This document shows, one piece after another, positions 1 to 8,600 of a stretch of DNA of 64,000 nucleotides (its first letter is position 1; each line of letters opens with the position of its first letter). The DNA comes from Bacteroidaceae bacterium. Lineage in GTDB: Bacteria; Bacteroidota; Bacteroidia; Bacteroidales; Bacteroidaceae. Both the position numbers and the translations under genes were made by a program. Location of the stretch: contig JAGBGU010000075.1 of NCBI GenBank assembly GCA_017935785.1, positions 20,877 to 84,876 of the forward strand. Direction: 5' to 3'. The notes under the pieces are model-generated. The model was not told the origin of the DNA and searched no databases. It worked only from the letters and a program-made list of their open reading frames with translations.

Positions 1-688
1 GGAAGAAGATGACCGGCACAAACAGACTGGGCAGTAGATTCAGCGTACGGCAGTCCTTTATGCCAAGTATCGACAGTCCTGATGCGGAAATGAGAATGCC
101 GCCCACAATGCTCATCTCGCAAAGCAGTTCGTTGGAAATCAGGTTGCCGAACATGCTTGCAACTGCATATATGCTGCCCTGCCATACAAAGAGAACGGGC
201 GCAGCCAGTACCATGCCGATACCGTATGTGGCAGCCAGTACCATGGAGGTAACCAGATCCAGCGTGGCGTTGGTAAAGAGATAGGTGTGGTCGTTCATCA
301 GCGCGCTGTTCACCGGACCCAGTATACTGAGAGTGCCGATGCAGTAGAGCAGGATGCCTGTGCTCAGTCCTTGCGCCAGAGCGGGTCTGCTATTATCTGG
401 CTGACCTGTATCCCCCCTTTTGAATTTGTCTACTAATCGTTTGAAGCGTTCGTCAATTCTTAGCATGGTGCCAACCAGTCCGCCAATGCTCAGACTTACT
501 ATAAACAGTACCGGGTAAGTGCTTTGCGGCATATAGCGGCACACAGCGTTCATGCCAAGCGCCACTGCAGCAAGCCCCATGGCTGTGAACATGACATGCT
601 GCCACTCGGGCCGAATCCGTTTCTTGAGTATGCTCCCCAGGCAAGAGCCAGCCACAATTGTGGCTACGTTGGTAATGGTTCCTAACAT
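1..688 (-). CDS. DUF554 family membrane protein (3' end cut by window edge)
   Basis: Reading leftward from an ATG at 686-688, the frame stays open for 229 codons and runs off base 1, so only the last few codons are missing if it has the usual 220-240 residues. The start MLGTITNVATIVAGSCLGS is the typical DUF554 opening: a hydrophobic helix containing GT and N. It is followed by KKRI, then several membrane segments with small-residue motifs such as GMVLAAP and GGILISASGLSILGIKD, as in YdfK-like proteins. The family is a multi-pass inner-membrane protein of unknown transport role. It is divergent from the DUF1080 gene, with a 151-bp shared upstream region. A TAACTTTG -7 element on the minus strand 36 bases upstream fits its promoter. 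The assignment is confident at family level only. Confidence 0.85.
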   Translation of the reverse strand, partial: MLGTITNVATIVAGSCLGSILKKRIRPEWQHVMFTAMGLAAVALGMNAVCRYMPQSTYPVLFIVSLSIGGLVGTMLRIDERFKRLVDKFKRGDTGQPDNSRPALAQGLSTGILLYCIGTLSILGPVNSALMNDHTYLFTNATLDLVTSMVLAATYGIGMVLAAPVLFVWQGSIYAVASMFGNLISNELLCEMSIVGGILISASGLSILGIKDCRTLNLLPSLFVPVIFF

Positions 689-723
689 AATATGTAATGG
701 TGATATATATTGGCTTAACCATG

Positions 724-731
724 CAAAGTTA
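724..731 (-). promoter_or_regulatory. Putative -7 element for the DUF554 gene
   Basis: The plus-strand bases CAAAGTTA read TAACTTTG on the minus strand, matching the Bacteroidetes -7 consensus TAnnTTTG, 36 bases before the DUF554 start. No good -33 TTTG partner is visible in the AT-rich stretch behind it. Confidence 0.4.
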
Positions 732-763
732 CAAAATATGTTACAATTATTTATATATATTAT

Positions 764-793
764 TTTGGTTTTGCTGATATTTTTGTATATTTG
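764..793 (+). promoter_or_regulatory. Putative promoter of the DUF1080 lipoprotein gene
   Basis: TTTG at 764-767 and TATATTTG at 786-793 match the Bacteroidetes -33/-7 arrangement with an 18-base spacer. The leader to the ATG at 840 is then about 40 bases and AT-rich. Confidence 0.55.
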
Positions 794-839
794 CATCAGA
801 ATTGAATACATATATTAACATTTAATTTAGAAAACAGAC

Positions 840-1718
840 ATGAAAAAAGTTCTTTTGATGGCTTCATGCGTGGCCATGATGATGGCATCATGCACACAGA
901 AGTGCAACTGCAATTGTGAAGCCTGCCAGAATTGTGAGAAGAAGGGTGGCGAAGCTCCCGCAGCAGCTGCCGCAGCTGTACCCGAGTATGAAATTGTTGA
1001 AAACAAGCAGGTTGACCTTTCAACCCTGAAGCAGGATGCTGACGGATATTACATTCTCTTTGACGGTACCTCACTTGACGGATGGCGCGGATATGGACAG
1101 GATGCTGTGCCCGCAAGCTGGGAACTGGCTGACGGTACCATCCATCTGAAGGGATCCGGAACTGGAGAAGCTCAGGCAGAAGGCGGTGGTGACCTTATCT
1201 TTGCGCACAAGTTCTGCAACTTCACTCTGGAACTGGAATACAAGATCAGCAAGGGAGGTAACTCTGGTATCTTCTACATGGCTCAAGAGGTTAAGAGCGG
1301 TGGCGAATATCTGCCCATCTGGCAGTCAAGTTCTGAGTATCAGGTACTGGACAATGAGAACCACATCGATGCACAGCTTGGTGTTGACGGCAACCGCCAG
1401 TCTGCCTCTCTGTACGACATGATTCCTGCCAAACCCCAGAACGCCAAGCCTTTCGGCGAATGGAACAAGGTTAAGATTATGGTGTTCAAGGGCACCGTTA
1501 TCCACTTCCAGAACGATGAAAAGGTTTGTGAGTACCATCTGTGGACTCCCAAGTGGAACGAAATGCTTGACAACAGCAAGTTCAACGCCACCGGTGATTT
1601 CCCCATCGCGTATGAACTGCTCAAGAACATGGGCGGAGAGAAGCGCGAAGGTTATATCGGTCTGCAGGATCATGGCGATGATGTATGGTACCGCAACGTA
1701 AGAGTAAAAGTTCAATAA
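840..1718 (+). CDS. DUF1080 domain lipoprotein (3-keto-disaccharide hydrolase-like)
   Basis: This 292-residue exported lipoprotein has a signal peptide at residues 1-17 and lipobox ASC with the lipidated Cys at 18. Directly after it comes an unusual cluster of five more cysteines (residues 22, 24, 26, 29, 32) and then an Ala/Pro linker. The DUF1080 beta-sandwich starts near residue 68 with LFDGTSLDGWRG and ends at the C-terminus with GYIGLQDHGDDVWYRNVRV, both hallmarks of the family. Relatives hydrolyse 3-keto-glycosides or act on glycoconjugates; the substrate here cannot be read from the sequence. The gene is monocistronic, with its own promoter upstream and a hairpin terminator at 1811-1850. 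The Cys cluster could bind metal or form disulfides and is not part of the family core. Confidence 0.88.
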   Translation: MKKVLLMASCVAMMMASCTQKCNCNCEACQNCEKKGGEAPAAAAAAVPEYEIVENKQVDLSTLKQDADGYYILFDGTSLDGWRGYGQDAVPASWELADGTIHLKGSGTGEAQAEGGGDLIFAHKFCNFTLELEYKISKGGNSGIFYMAQEVKSGGEYLPIWQSSSEYQVLDNENHIDAQLGVDGNRQSASLYDMIPAKPQNAKPFGEWNKVKIMVFKGTVIHFQNDEKVCEYHLWTPKWNEMLDNSKFNATGDFPIAYELLKNMGGEKREGYIGLQDHGDDVWYRNVRVKVQ

Positions 1719-1742
1719 CATCATTTATAAATTGATTACACA

Positions 1743-1772
1743 ATTCTCACCTGCTCCTTTATTCGTGAGAAT
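1743..1772. repeat. Inverted repeat downstream of the DUF1080 gene
   Basis: ATTCTCAC (1743-1750) and GTGAGAAT (1765-1772) can form an 8-bp stem with a 14-base loop. There is no U-run after it, so it is more likely an mRNA 3' end structure than a terminator. Confidence 0.4.
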
Positions 1773-1810
1773 TTAATCAGAACATTCTCCGCCGTGAGGT
1801 GTAGAATGTA

Positions 1811-1850
1811 AGGCACAGAAACCATTCCGGTATCTGTGCCTTTCTGCTTT
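1811..1850 (+). terminator. Rho-independent terminator after the DUF1080 gene
   Basis: GGCACAGAAACC pairs with GGTATCTGTGCC (12-bp stem, one mismatch, loop ATTCC), followed by TTTCTGCTTT. It lies about 95 bases after the stop codon at 1718. Confidence 0.7.
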
Positions 1851-1967
1851 CAGTATGCAACTACTTTAAATATAAATGTTCTGCAGTCATTTATCCACTA
1901 TGCATTAACAATGTTTCAACAGTGCGTGTCTTTGCAATGCAAAATGTCCCACAAATATCCCTAAATT

Positions 1968-2168
1968 CTATAGCTTGCCCCTCAATTCCTCGATGAATTC
2001 GGCCTCAAGGTGTGTTCTATCTTGGGTGCTCATTTGGGGGAAGTTTCTCTCCATTACTATAGCAAAAGCTTCTCTGGCGTGCTTTTGCATTATTTGGGCT
2101 CCCATCTTCATTCCGCTGCGGTAAGGAGTGCTTGGGAGCAATGCTCTGTTAAAATTGCCGTCGCTCAT
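1968..2168 (-). CDS. Small conserved-looking hypothetical protein (66 aa)
   Basis: This 66-residue soluble protein has no signal peptide or membrane segment; I do not recognise the family. The composition is that of a real protein: an N-terminal loop, a predicted helix around residues 18-42 (MKMGAQIMQKHAREAFAIV), then a charged C-terminal helix. Support for a gene comes from a good minus-strand -7 element (TACCTTTG, plus-strand 2202-2209) about 34 bases upstream of the ATG at 2168, its position in an otherwise empty interval, and divergence from the amidase gene. The stop is 250 bases from the DUF1080 gene, so it is an independent unit. A spurious ORF remains possible. Confidence 0.6.
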   Translation of the reverse strand: MSDGNFNRALLPSTPYRSGMKMGAQIMQKHAREAFAIVMERNFPQMSTQDRTHLEAEFIEELRGKL

Positions 2169-2201
2169 TGTGCTCTAAACATTTTTTGATTTACAGTGTT
2201 A

Positions 2202-2209
2202 CAAAGGTA
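2202..2209 (-). promoter_or_regulatory. -7 element for the 66-aa gene
   Basis: CAAAGGTA on the plus strand is TACCTTTG on the minus strand, an exact TAnnTTTG match 34 bases before the start at 2168. Confidence 0.55.
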
Positions 2210-2242
2210 CGCTGATTCTGTGGATTTATCATATTTTTTTTA

Positions 2243-2250
2243 TACTTTTG
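2243..2250 (+). promoter_or_regulatory. -7 element abutting the amidase start codon
   Basis: TACTTTTG matches TAnnTTTG and ends only four bases before the ATG at 2255. If used, transcription would begin at or next to the start codon, giving a leaderless or nearly leaderless mRNA. Confidence 0.5.
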
Positions 2251-2254
2251 CATC

Positions 2255-3871
2255 ATGAAAAGCAAACTTCTGGTTCTTTTACTTTTGTTCCCTGTACTGT
2301 TGCTCGCACAGGGGAAGAGACAGCTTGTATGGGTAATAGACGCGGGACATGGCGGCAAGGACGTGGGAACCAAGGGCCGGAACATCACCGAAAAGGAGAT
2401 TAACCTTAAGGTGGCGCAGGAGGTGGTGCGCCTTATCCGTCAGCACAAGCCCGGCATTAAGGTGATAACCACACGTAACAGCGACAAGTTTGTATCCCTG
2501 GCCGAACGGTGCCGTATAGCAAATAGCGCCAGGGCAGATCTCTTCCTGAGCATCCACGTGAACTATGCCAGAAAAAGAAGTCTGCGCGGTACGGAAACAT
2601 TCTATGCAGGCCGAGCCCGCACATCAAAAGGAAGTGCCAATGCCAGCAAGAGCGAGCTGCTTGCCAGACTGCTGCAGAACAGCTATGCTGCATCAGGCAG
2701 ACCCACCTACCGTGGAGTAAGAACCAACCGTATGTACGTTACCGCCAACACTAACATGCCCGCTGCGCTAACTGAAATAGCCTTCATCAGTAATACATCG
2801 GACGCAGCATACATTACTACTGACAAGGGCATGAAGGAAACCGCAAGGATGATTTTCAACGGACTGATGGAATACTATACTGCCACTCAGACCAAGACGC
2901 ACACTAAGGCACTCAATACACTGAGACGTACACGCGACCACAAGAGCGGTGTGAAGAATGCCACGCGCATTTCCGTCAAGGCTACAGGCGGAAAGGCTGC
3001 CGCCACAGATCTTGTTGAACTTCAACCTGAAGAGGAGAAAACTCCTGTAGTTGCAGAGGAAAAGGAAACCAAAGCCGTTAAGGAGCCACAGTCTGAAGAA
3101 CAACCTGACGAACAGGTCGCTTCCGTCGCATTGCCCGTGTTCAGCATACAGCTGTTCAGCTGCGACAGGGAACTGAAGCAGACAGATAAACGTCTGAAAG
3201 GACTCACGCCTGTAACCTTCCAAAAGGACGGTAAGATGTATAAGTGTCTCTATGCCGGCACCACTGACTATCAGCAGGTAAAAACCCGTCTGAAGACTGT
3301 TCGCCAGAAGTTCAGCGACGCCTTTATTGTGGCATATCTGGGCGAAAAATGCATCTCCACCGCAGAGGCTTTGAAACTTGTCAACAAGGCAACTCCTGCC
3401 AAAACAACCCCTAAGACAGCAACGAAGACAACTGCCAAGCCAGCTACCAAAACACCCTCAAAAACAAAGGTGGCAACAAAGCCTAAGCCAACAGGGGCGG
3501 CAACCAGCAAGTCCAAGACTGCAACCAAGCCCAAGACTGCAACCAAGCCCAAGGCAGCAACTAACCCCAAGGCAGCAACTAAGTCTAAGGCAGCAACTAA
3601 GTCTAAGACAGCAACTAAGTCTAAGACAGCAACTAAGTCCAAGACTGCAACAAAACCCAAGACTGCAACGAGGACTACGAGCAAGGCAAAAACCTCTGCT
3701 AAGCCCAAGACAACCAGCAAAAATAGCAAAGCCAGAGTTTCTAGTAAATCTAGTACTTCTAGTAAGTCCAGTACCTCTAGAAAAACTAACACTTCTAAGA
3801 AAACTAGTACCTCCAGCAAATCAAAAACATCCGGTAATTCTGGCAAAACCAAAACAAATGCTCAGCGTTAA
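2255..3871 (+). CDS. N-acetylmuramoyl-L-alanine amidase with SPOR-like domain and repetitive basic tail
   Basis: This 538-residue periplasmic Zn amidase cleaves the bond between MurNAc and the stem peptide during cell separation. The signal peptide is residues 1-19. The Amidase_3 fold spans about 25-215 with zinc ligands in DAGHGG (His32), TEKEINL (Glu46) and LSIHVN (His101), and catalytic Glu174 in ALTEIAF. A Glu-rich linker is followed by a SPOR-like domain (about 295-375, FSIQLFSC... to IVAYLGEKCIS), expected to bind denuded septal glycan. Residues 376-538 are low complexity: nine tandem six-residue units of the type KSKTAT/KPKAAT (bases 3509-3670), then Ser/Thr/Lys repeats. The last 14 bases overlap the start of the ABC ATPase gene, suggesting translational coupling. 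The tail is unusual and could interact with anionic wall or membrane polymers (inference). Confidence 0.9.
   Translation: MKSKLLVLLLLFPVLLLAQGKRQLVWVIDAGHGGKDVGTKGRNITEKEINLKVAQEVVRLIRQHKPGIKVITTRNSDKFVSLAERCRIANSARADLFLSIHVNYARKRSLRGTETFYAGRARTSKGSANASKSELLARLLQNSYAASGRPTYRGVRTNRMYVTANTNMPAALTEIAFISNTSDAAYITTDKGMKETARMIFNGLMEYYTATQTKTHTKALNTLRRTRDHKSGVKNATRISVKATGGKAAATDLVELQPEEEKTPVVAEEKETKAVKEPQSEEQPDEQVASVALPVFSIQLFSCDRELKQTDKRLKGLTPVTFQKDGKMYKCLYAGTTDYQQVKTRLKTVRQKFSDAFIVAYLGEKCISTAEALKLVNKATPAKTTPKTATKTTAKPATKTPSKTKVATKPKPTGAATSKSKTATKPKTATKPKAATNPKAATKSKAATKSKTATKSKTATKSKTATKPKTATRTTSKAKTSAKPKTTSKNSKARVSSKSSTSSKSSTSRKTNTSKKTSTSSKSKTSGNSGKTKTNAQR
3509..3670 (+). repeat. Nine tandem 18-bp units inside the amidase tail
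   Basis: Nine in-frame 18-bp units encode six-residue repeats of the form K-S/P-K-T/A-A-T. Units around 3587-3640 are nearly identical at DNA level, so copy number is likely to vary by slippage without breaking the frame. Confidence 0.8.
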
Positions 3872-4481
3872 GGACGTATCCATATCTTTTGGCAAGGAAA
3901 GCGTAATACGGCATTTCTCTTGTCATATATCCCCCGCAGAACTGATATGTCTGACGGGTAAGTCGGGTTGTGGAAAGTCGTCATTGCTAAGGGCATTTAT
4001 CGGTCTTACCCCCTTTAACGGCGAAATATGCGTACAGGGCATCCCTGTAAATGAACGTTCGTGCGAGAGTATCCGCCGAAATACGGCCTATCTGCCTCAA
4101 GACCTCTCCTTTCCCGGAGAGTTAGTCAGTGATATCATTAGCCAGATAAAACGACTGGGTAGGGTGGTGGCAGGAGAGAGGGCAGAGCAGGCTTTGATTA
4201 AAAATCTTGCCCTCCTGGGACTTGAGGACGATATTGTACACAAGCGTATGTCTGAGATATCGGGCGGACAGCGGCAGCGCATCATACTGGCAGCAATAGC
4301 GCTGCTCGATAAGGACCTGTGGTTGCTGGACGAACCCACCTCTGCGCTCGATTGCGCATCGCGTAACCTTGTGCTTCACTTTCTACGCATACAGCAGCAG
4401 GAGGGACGTACTATAGTTGCTGTAACGCATGACAAAGAATTTGCAGAACAATGTTCAAGAGTGATCAATTTAGACACCTGA
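3858..4481 (+). CDS. fetA: ABC transporter ATP-binding protein, FetA/YbbL type
   Basis: This 207-residue ATPase subunit belongs to a two-gene exporter with the next gene. Visible motifs are Walker A GKSGCGKS (34-41), Q-loop LPQD (Gln81), signature SGGQR (135-139), Walker B LWLLDEP with Glu159, and switch VTHD (His191). I chose the ATG at 3858, overlapping the amidase stop by 14 bases, because the protein then begins directly with the first ABC beta strand (MLSVKDVSISFG). The frame is open further upstream only because it shadows the amidase repeats. Partner similarity to FetB/YbbM suggests iron or metal-linked export, as in the E. coli FetAB pair. The specificity is inferred. Confidence 0.88.
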   Translation: MLSVKDVSISFGKESVIRHFSCHISPAELICLTGKSGCGKSSLLRAFIGLTPFNGEICVQGIPVNERSCESIRRNTAYLPQDLSFPGELVSDIISQIKRLGRVVAGERAEQALIKNLALLGLEDDIVHKRMSEISGGQRQRIILAAIALLDKDLWLLDEPTSALDCASRNLVLHFLRIQQQEGRTIVAVTHDKEFAEQCSRVINLDT

Positions 4482-4497
4482 CAAAGTACACACACCT

Positions 4498-5283
4498 ATG
4501 CATACTATAGACATCTCCTATACGAGCCTTGCGGTGGGACTGTTCCTGCTGCTCATTCCGGCATATTACATTTGGCGTTACCAGACGGGGCTGCTCAGAG
4601 GTATATGTGTGGGTGCCTTGCGAATGATTGCACAAATGCTGTTTATCGGTGTTTATCTGCGTTATCTTTTCCAGTGGGACAATCCCTGGGTTAATTGTTT
4701 GTGGGTGCTTGTGATGGTGGTGATAGCCACTGAAACCGCACTATCACGCACGGGCATAAAACGGTCGGTGCTGATGGTCCCGCTCATTGTGGGATTCATT
4801 GTTTCCAGTCTTCTTGTCGGCATGTATTTTCTTGGTATAGTGCTGCAGTTGGACAATGTCTTCAGTGCACAATACTTCATACCCATATTCGGCATTCTGC
4901 TTGGCAATATGCTGTCAGTAAACGTGATAGCTGTAGACAGTTTTTACAGTAACCTGTTAAGGGAACAGAATCTGTACTATTTTTTGCTTGGTAACGGTGC
5001 CAGTCGAAGCGAGTCTCTACAGCCCTTCATGCGCATGGCCATTGCCAAGGCCTTCAGTCCTGCCATAGCCAACATGGCGGTAATGGGGTTGGTAGCGCTG
5101 CCCGGTACCATGATTGGCCAGATTCTTGGCGGAAGCAGTCCAAATGTAGCCATAAAGTATCAGATTATGATAGTTGTTATAACAATGTCTGCATCAATGC
5201 TTTCGCTTATTATATCCATTTGGCTTTCCCAGCGTAAGGCATTCGACGGATACGGCCGGATCCGTCAGGTGGCAAAGGGGTGA
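4498..5283 (+). CDS. fetB: ABC transporter permease, FetB/YbbM (UPF0014) family
   Basis: This 261-residue integral membrane protein of the UPF0014 family is the usual partner of the FetA-type ATPase encoded 16 bases upstream. It has about seven hydrophobic segments. Family landmarks are seen at GILLGNMLSVNVIAVDSFY and at LVALPGTMIGQILGGSSP in the C-terminal half, with the NGASRSE-type cytoplasmic loop (LGNGASRSESL) between. Length equals the family norm (about 250-260). Together the pair forms an exporter that in E. coli reduces labile iron and protects against peroxide; that role is transferred from the family, not shown here. No terminator is obvious after the stop. Confidence 0.88.
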   Translation: MHTIDISYTSLAVGLFLLLIPAYYIWRYQTGLLRGICVGALRMIAQMLFIGVYLRYLFQWDNPWVNCLWVLVMVVIATETALSRTGIKRSVLMVPLIVGFIVSSLLVGMYFLGIVLQLDNVFSAQYFIPIFGILLGNMLSVNVIAVDSFYSNLLREQNLYYFLLGNGASRSESLQPFMRMAIAKAFSPAIANMAVMGLVALPGTMIGQILGGSSPNVAIKYQIMIVVITMSASMLSLIISIWLSQRKAFDGYGRIRQVAKG

Positions 5284-5669
5284 ATAGTGGGTTACAAAGT
5301 TGTCTGTTCCCATAATTTGAAGTTGTAAAGGTTGGTGTTTGTGCTATTTTTTTTTATTTGTAAACATTTTTTAGCATCATTCTCTACTTCTACCTTCGCT
5401 TTTTATACTGAATGTAAATATGTGTCTTTATTAACATTAAGCCATCATAAATAAATATTATAGCGGTAAAAGCATGCCTTAATGCCGCAATCTCCGCTTT
5501 TCTTAAAAAAACTTAAAGTTTTCCTTTGTAGATTGTATGGAAAATACTAATTTTACGCATCAAACCCATATTCATGGAGAAAACGTGCATTAGGTGCAGA
5601 AAACCCTCATGTTCCGTGTGCACAGAATATTAAATTTTTTTGAGGGTACACTTTAAATTTTTTAACCCA
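5284..5669 (+). other. 386-bp AT-rich leader region of the giant surface protein gene
   Basis: No gene is seen. The best promoter is TTTG (5525-5528) with a 19-base spacer to TAATTTTA (5548-5555), a near match to TAnnTTTG, leaving a 5' leader of about 110 bases. The leader contains two similar AAATTTTTT tracts around 5632 and 5655 close to the start codon. No riboswitch fold was recognised. Confidence 0.5.
5525..5555 (+). promoter_or_regulatory. Putative promoter of the giant surface protein gene
   Basis: TTTG at 5525-5528 and TAATTTTA at 5548-5555 are separated by 19 bases; the last base of the -7 box deviates from consensus. Confidence 0.4.
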
Positions 5670-8600
5670 ATGAGGAAAAACAACTTTTTCTCTTTGTGCT
5701 CTTTCATCGCTTTGATGTTTGCATTCCTGTTCAGCGGATCTGCCGCGGCTCAGAATGCAGATGCCTTTGGCTTTGATGACGGGTACAAAAACAATGCGAC
5801 CGTTACCCAGCAGGAAGACGGTTCGTGGACAATTGCCACTACGGGCAGCGACCCCTACGTGGCAACGTCTCGTCTGATGAAAGATCTGGCCGAGACAGAG
5901 ACCTCTCTCACCTTCGAGTACAAGGCCGACACTTTGGCCAACCTCGAAGTATTCTTCTCAACCGAGGCAGGTAACAAGTATGCCACCGGTAAGAGTTACA
6001 ACTTGGGTAACGCTCCCGCAACTGATGAGTGGACACGCGTGACCATCGACATCACCAAGGCCCGCACAAAGTGGGGCTGGGGTAAGGCTGGCCACACTTT
6101 GCGTGTAGATGTCGGCAATGTCGAAGGCATCAACTTCCAGATTCGTGACCTGCGTCCTTGCGCAGATGCTCCCGCTAAGCTGGAAGGCTTCACCATGAAG
6201 GACGGCGCCATCCAGATCAACTCACAGGAAGACTTTGACAAGTGGGTTGCCGGCTTCAGCACATTCATCACCGCTTCAATGATCAGCGATGTGAACGTAG
6301 ACCTGAACGCCGACGTAGTTGCTGCTTCAAAGACCGGTTCTGTGATTCCTACCTACGCCGGTGTGTTCAATGGTAACGGTAACAAGATTACCCTGGACGT
6401 AACCTACGTGGTAAAGGGCACTGAAGGTCTTTCTCTGTTCCATGGTCTGTATGGTACTGTTAAGAATCTTGAGCTTGACGGAACCATCACCGGTAACAAC
6501 AAGTTCATGGCTTCCGTAACAGCAGAAACTTTCACCGATGCCGTTATTGAAGGTGTGACCAGTAACGTAAACCTCCTCTCCTTGGTGAATGGAGACGGTA
6601 CACACGGAGGTCTGGTAGGTCGTACATCTGGTGCCACAACCATCCGTAACTGTGTGTTTGCCGGTAGTATCGATGGTGAAACCACCAGTATGTGTGGTGG
6701 TCTTGTAGGTTGGTTCAACGGAGCCACCAATATGGAAAACTGTCTTATGGTTGGTACTGTCAACGTACAGCACACCAGCGGTAACACCATCGGCCGTAAC
6801 CCTGGCAACCTGAGAGGCAGCAACTTGTTCGCCAGTTCAACAGTTAATGAAACTCCCGCAAGCTGTACTATCGTTACTCCCCAGCAGCTGGAAAGCGGCG
6901 AGGTTTGCTTCGCACTGAACAGCGACCAGAAGAACATCGCATGGTACCAGAACATTGGCGAGGATGCCATCCCCGTTCTGGACAATACCCACAAGCAGGT
7001 ATATGCCAGCGGTGAGTTCACCTGTAACGGTATGCTCGTAGGCGAAGGTACCTTCACAAACGAAGTAACAGAAACCAACATCCCCGACCACACTTACAAC
7101 TGTGGTGTATGCGACAGCTGCGGACACGTAATCCCCAACTACGTAACTCAGGATGCTGAAGGCTTCTACATTATTGACACTCCTGAAAAGTTGGTTTATA
7201 TTGCCAACTTTGCAACATTGAATCCCAAGACTAACATCCGCATCACCAAGGATTTGGACATGACTGAGGTTACTGAGAGATACAACCCCATCATGAATAC
7301 ATACTCTGGTATCTTCGACGGTGGCGGCCACACCATTTCTAACTTGGTAATCAGCCGTCCCACCACCACCAATCAGGGTTTGATCGGTGTTGCAGGTAAC
7401 TGTACAGTCAAGAACCTGACCTTGGACGCTTCTTGTTCAATTGAAGGTGCAGGTTATACAGCCGGTTTCGTTGGACAGACCAACGGTGCTGTAACCATCC
7501 TGTTGGAAGGCCTTGTAATGAAGGGTAACGTAGTGGCAAACGGTATCAACGCCGCCGGTATCTGGGGCTGTAACATGGGTAACGCCGCCAAGGCACACAT
7601 CAAGAACTGTGCCGTAACAGGTTTCATCAAGGGTAAGGACCAGACTTCTGCATTCAGCGGATATGCCGGAACCGGCCATAAGACCGTTATGGAAAACTGC
7701 TGGTTCATGGCCGACAACCTTGAAGGTGTTTACCAGAACAAGCAAGACGAAATCTTCGTACGCCCCGGTGGTGACAATGTAAAGTACATCAACTGCTACT
7801 CTTCACTGGGTTCAAACAGCAATCCTGAAACAGGCGAAGATCGTTATGTTGAACTGACTCCTGAAATGGCTGAAAGCGGAGAGCTGGCCTACAGACTGAA
7901 CGGCAACCAGAGCGAAATTGCTTGGTACCAGACACTCGGCGAAGACATGCTCCCCACTCTGGACAAGACTCACAAGCAGGTATTCTTCAGCGGCGAAACC
8001 GCATGTAACGGTGAATTGCTCACCGATGGTGACTTCAGCAACGACGGCGAGAACAATGTGGCCGATCACGAGTACACCGACGGTGTCTGCGAACACTGTG
8101 GCGCTGAAGAGCCCGGATTTGCTGCTGTAGAAATGGACCAGTTCGGTTTCTACCTCATTGACACCGCTGACAAGTTTGCTTACATCGCAAAGAAGGCCAG
8201 CAAGGATCCCACCATCAACATCCGCATTACCGAAGACCTCGACTTTGGTGAAATCAGCGAGTACTACGAGCCCATCGTTGGCGGTTACGCTGGTACCCTC
8301 GACGGTGGTGGCCACATCATCTCTAACTTCATTATTGACCGTCCCGACGTACAGATGCAGGCGCTCATCGGTCTGGCTGGTGCTTGTACCATCAAGAACC
8401 TGACCTTGGATGCCACCTGTAACATCGTTGGTGCGGGTTATAGCGCAGGTTTCGTTGGCGAGACCACCGGTAGCGGTACCATCACCTTCGAAAACGTGTA
8501 CATGCACGGTGACGTAACCTGTAACGGTGCCAACGGTGCTGCCATCTACGCTTGTAACATGGGTTCAAGCATGACAGTTGTAATGACCAACTGTGGTGTT

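Noticed and set aside
3271..3852. Leu/Val-rich open frame opposite the amidase tail
   Set aside because: It is the complement of the Lys/Thr repeats and has no independent gene features.
3378..3857. N-terminal extension of the ABC ATPase
   Set aside because: This region in the ATPase frame is out-of-frame reading of the amidase repeats; the ABC fold starts at the ATG at 3858.
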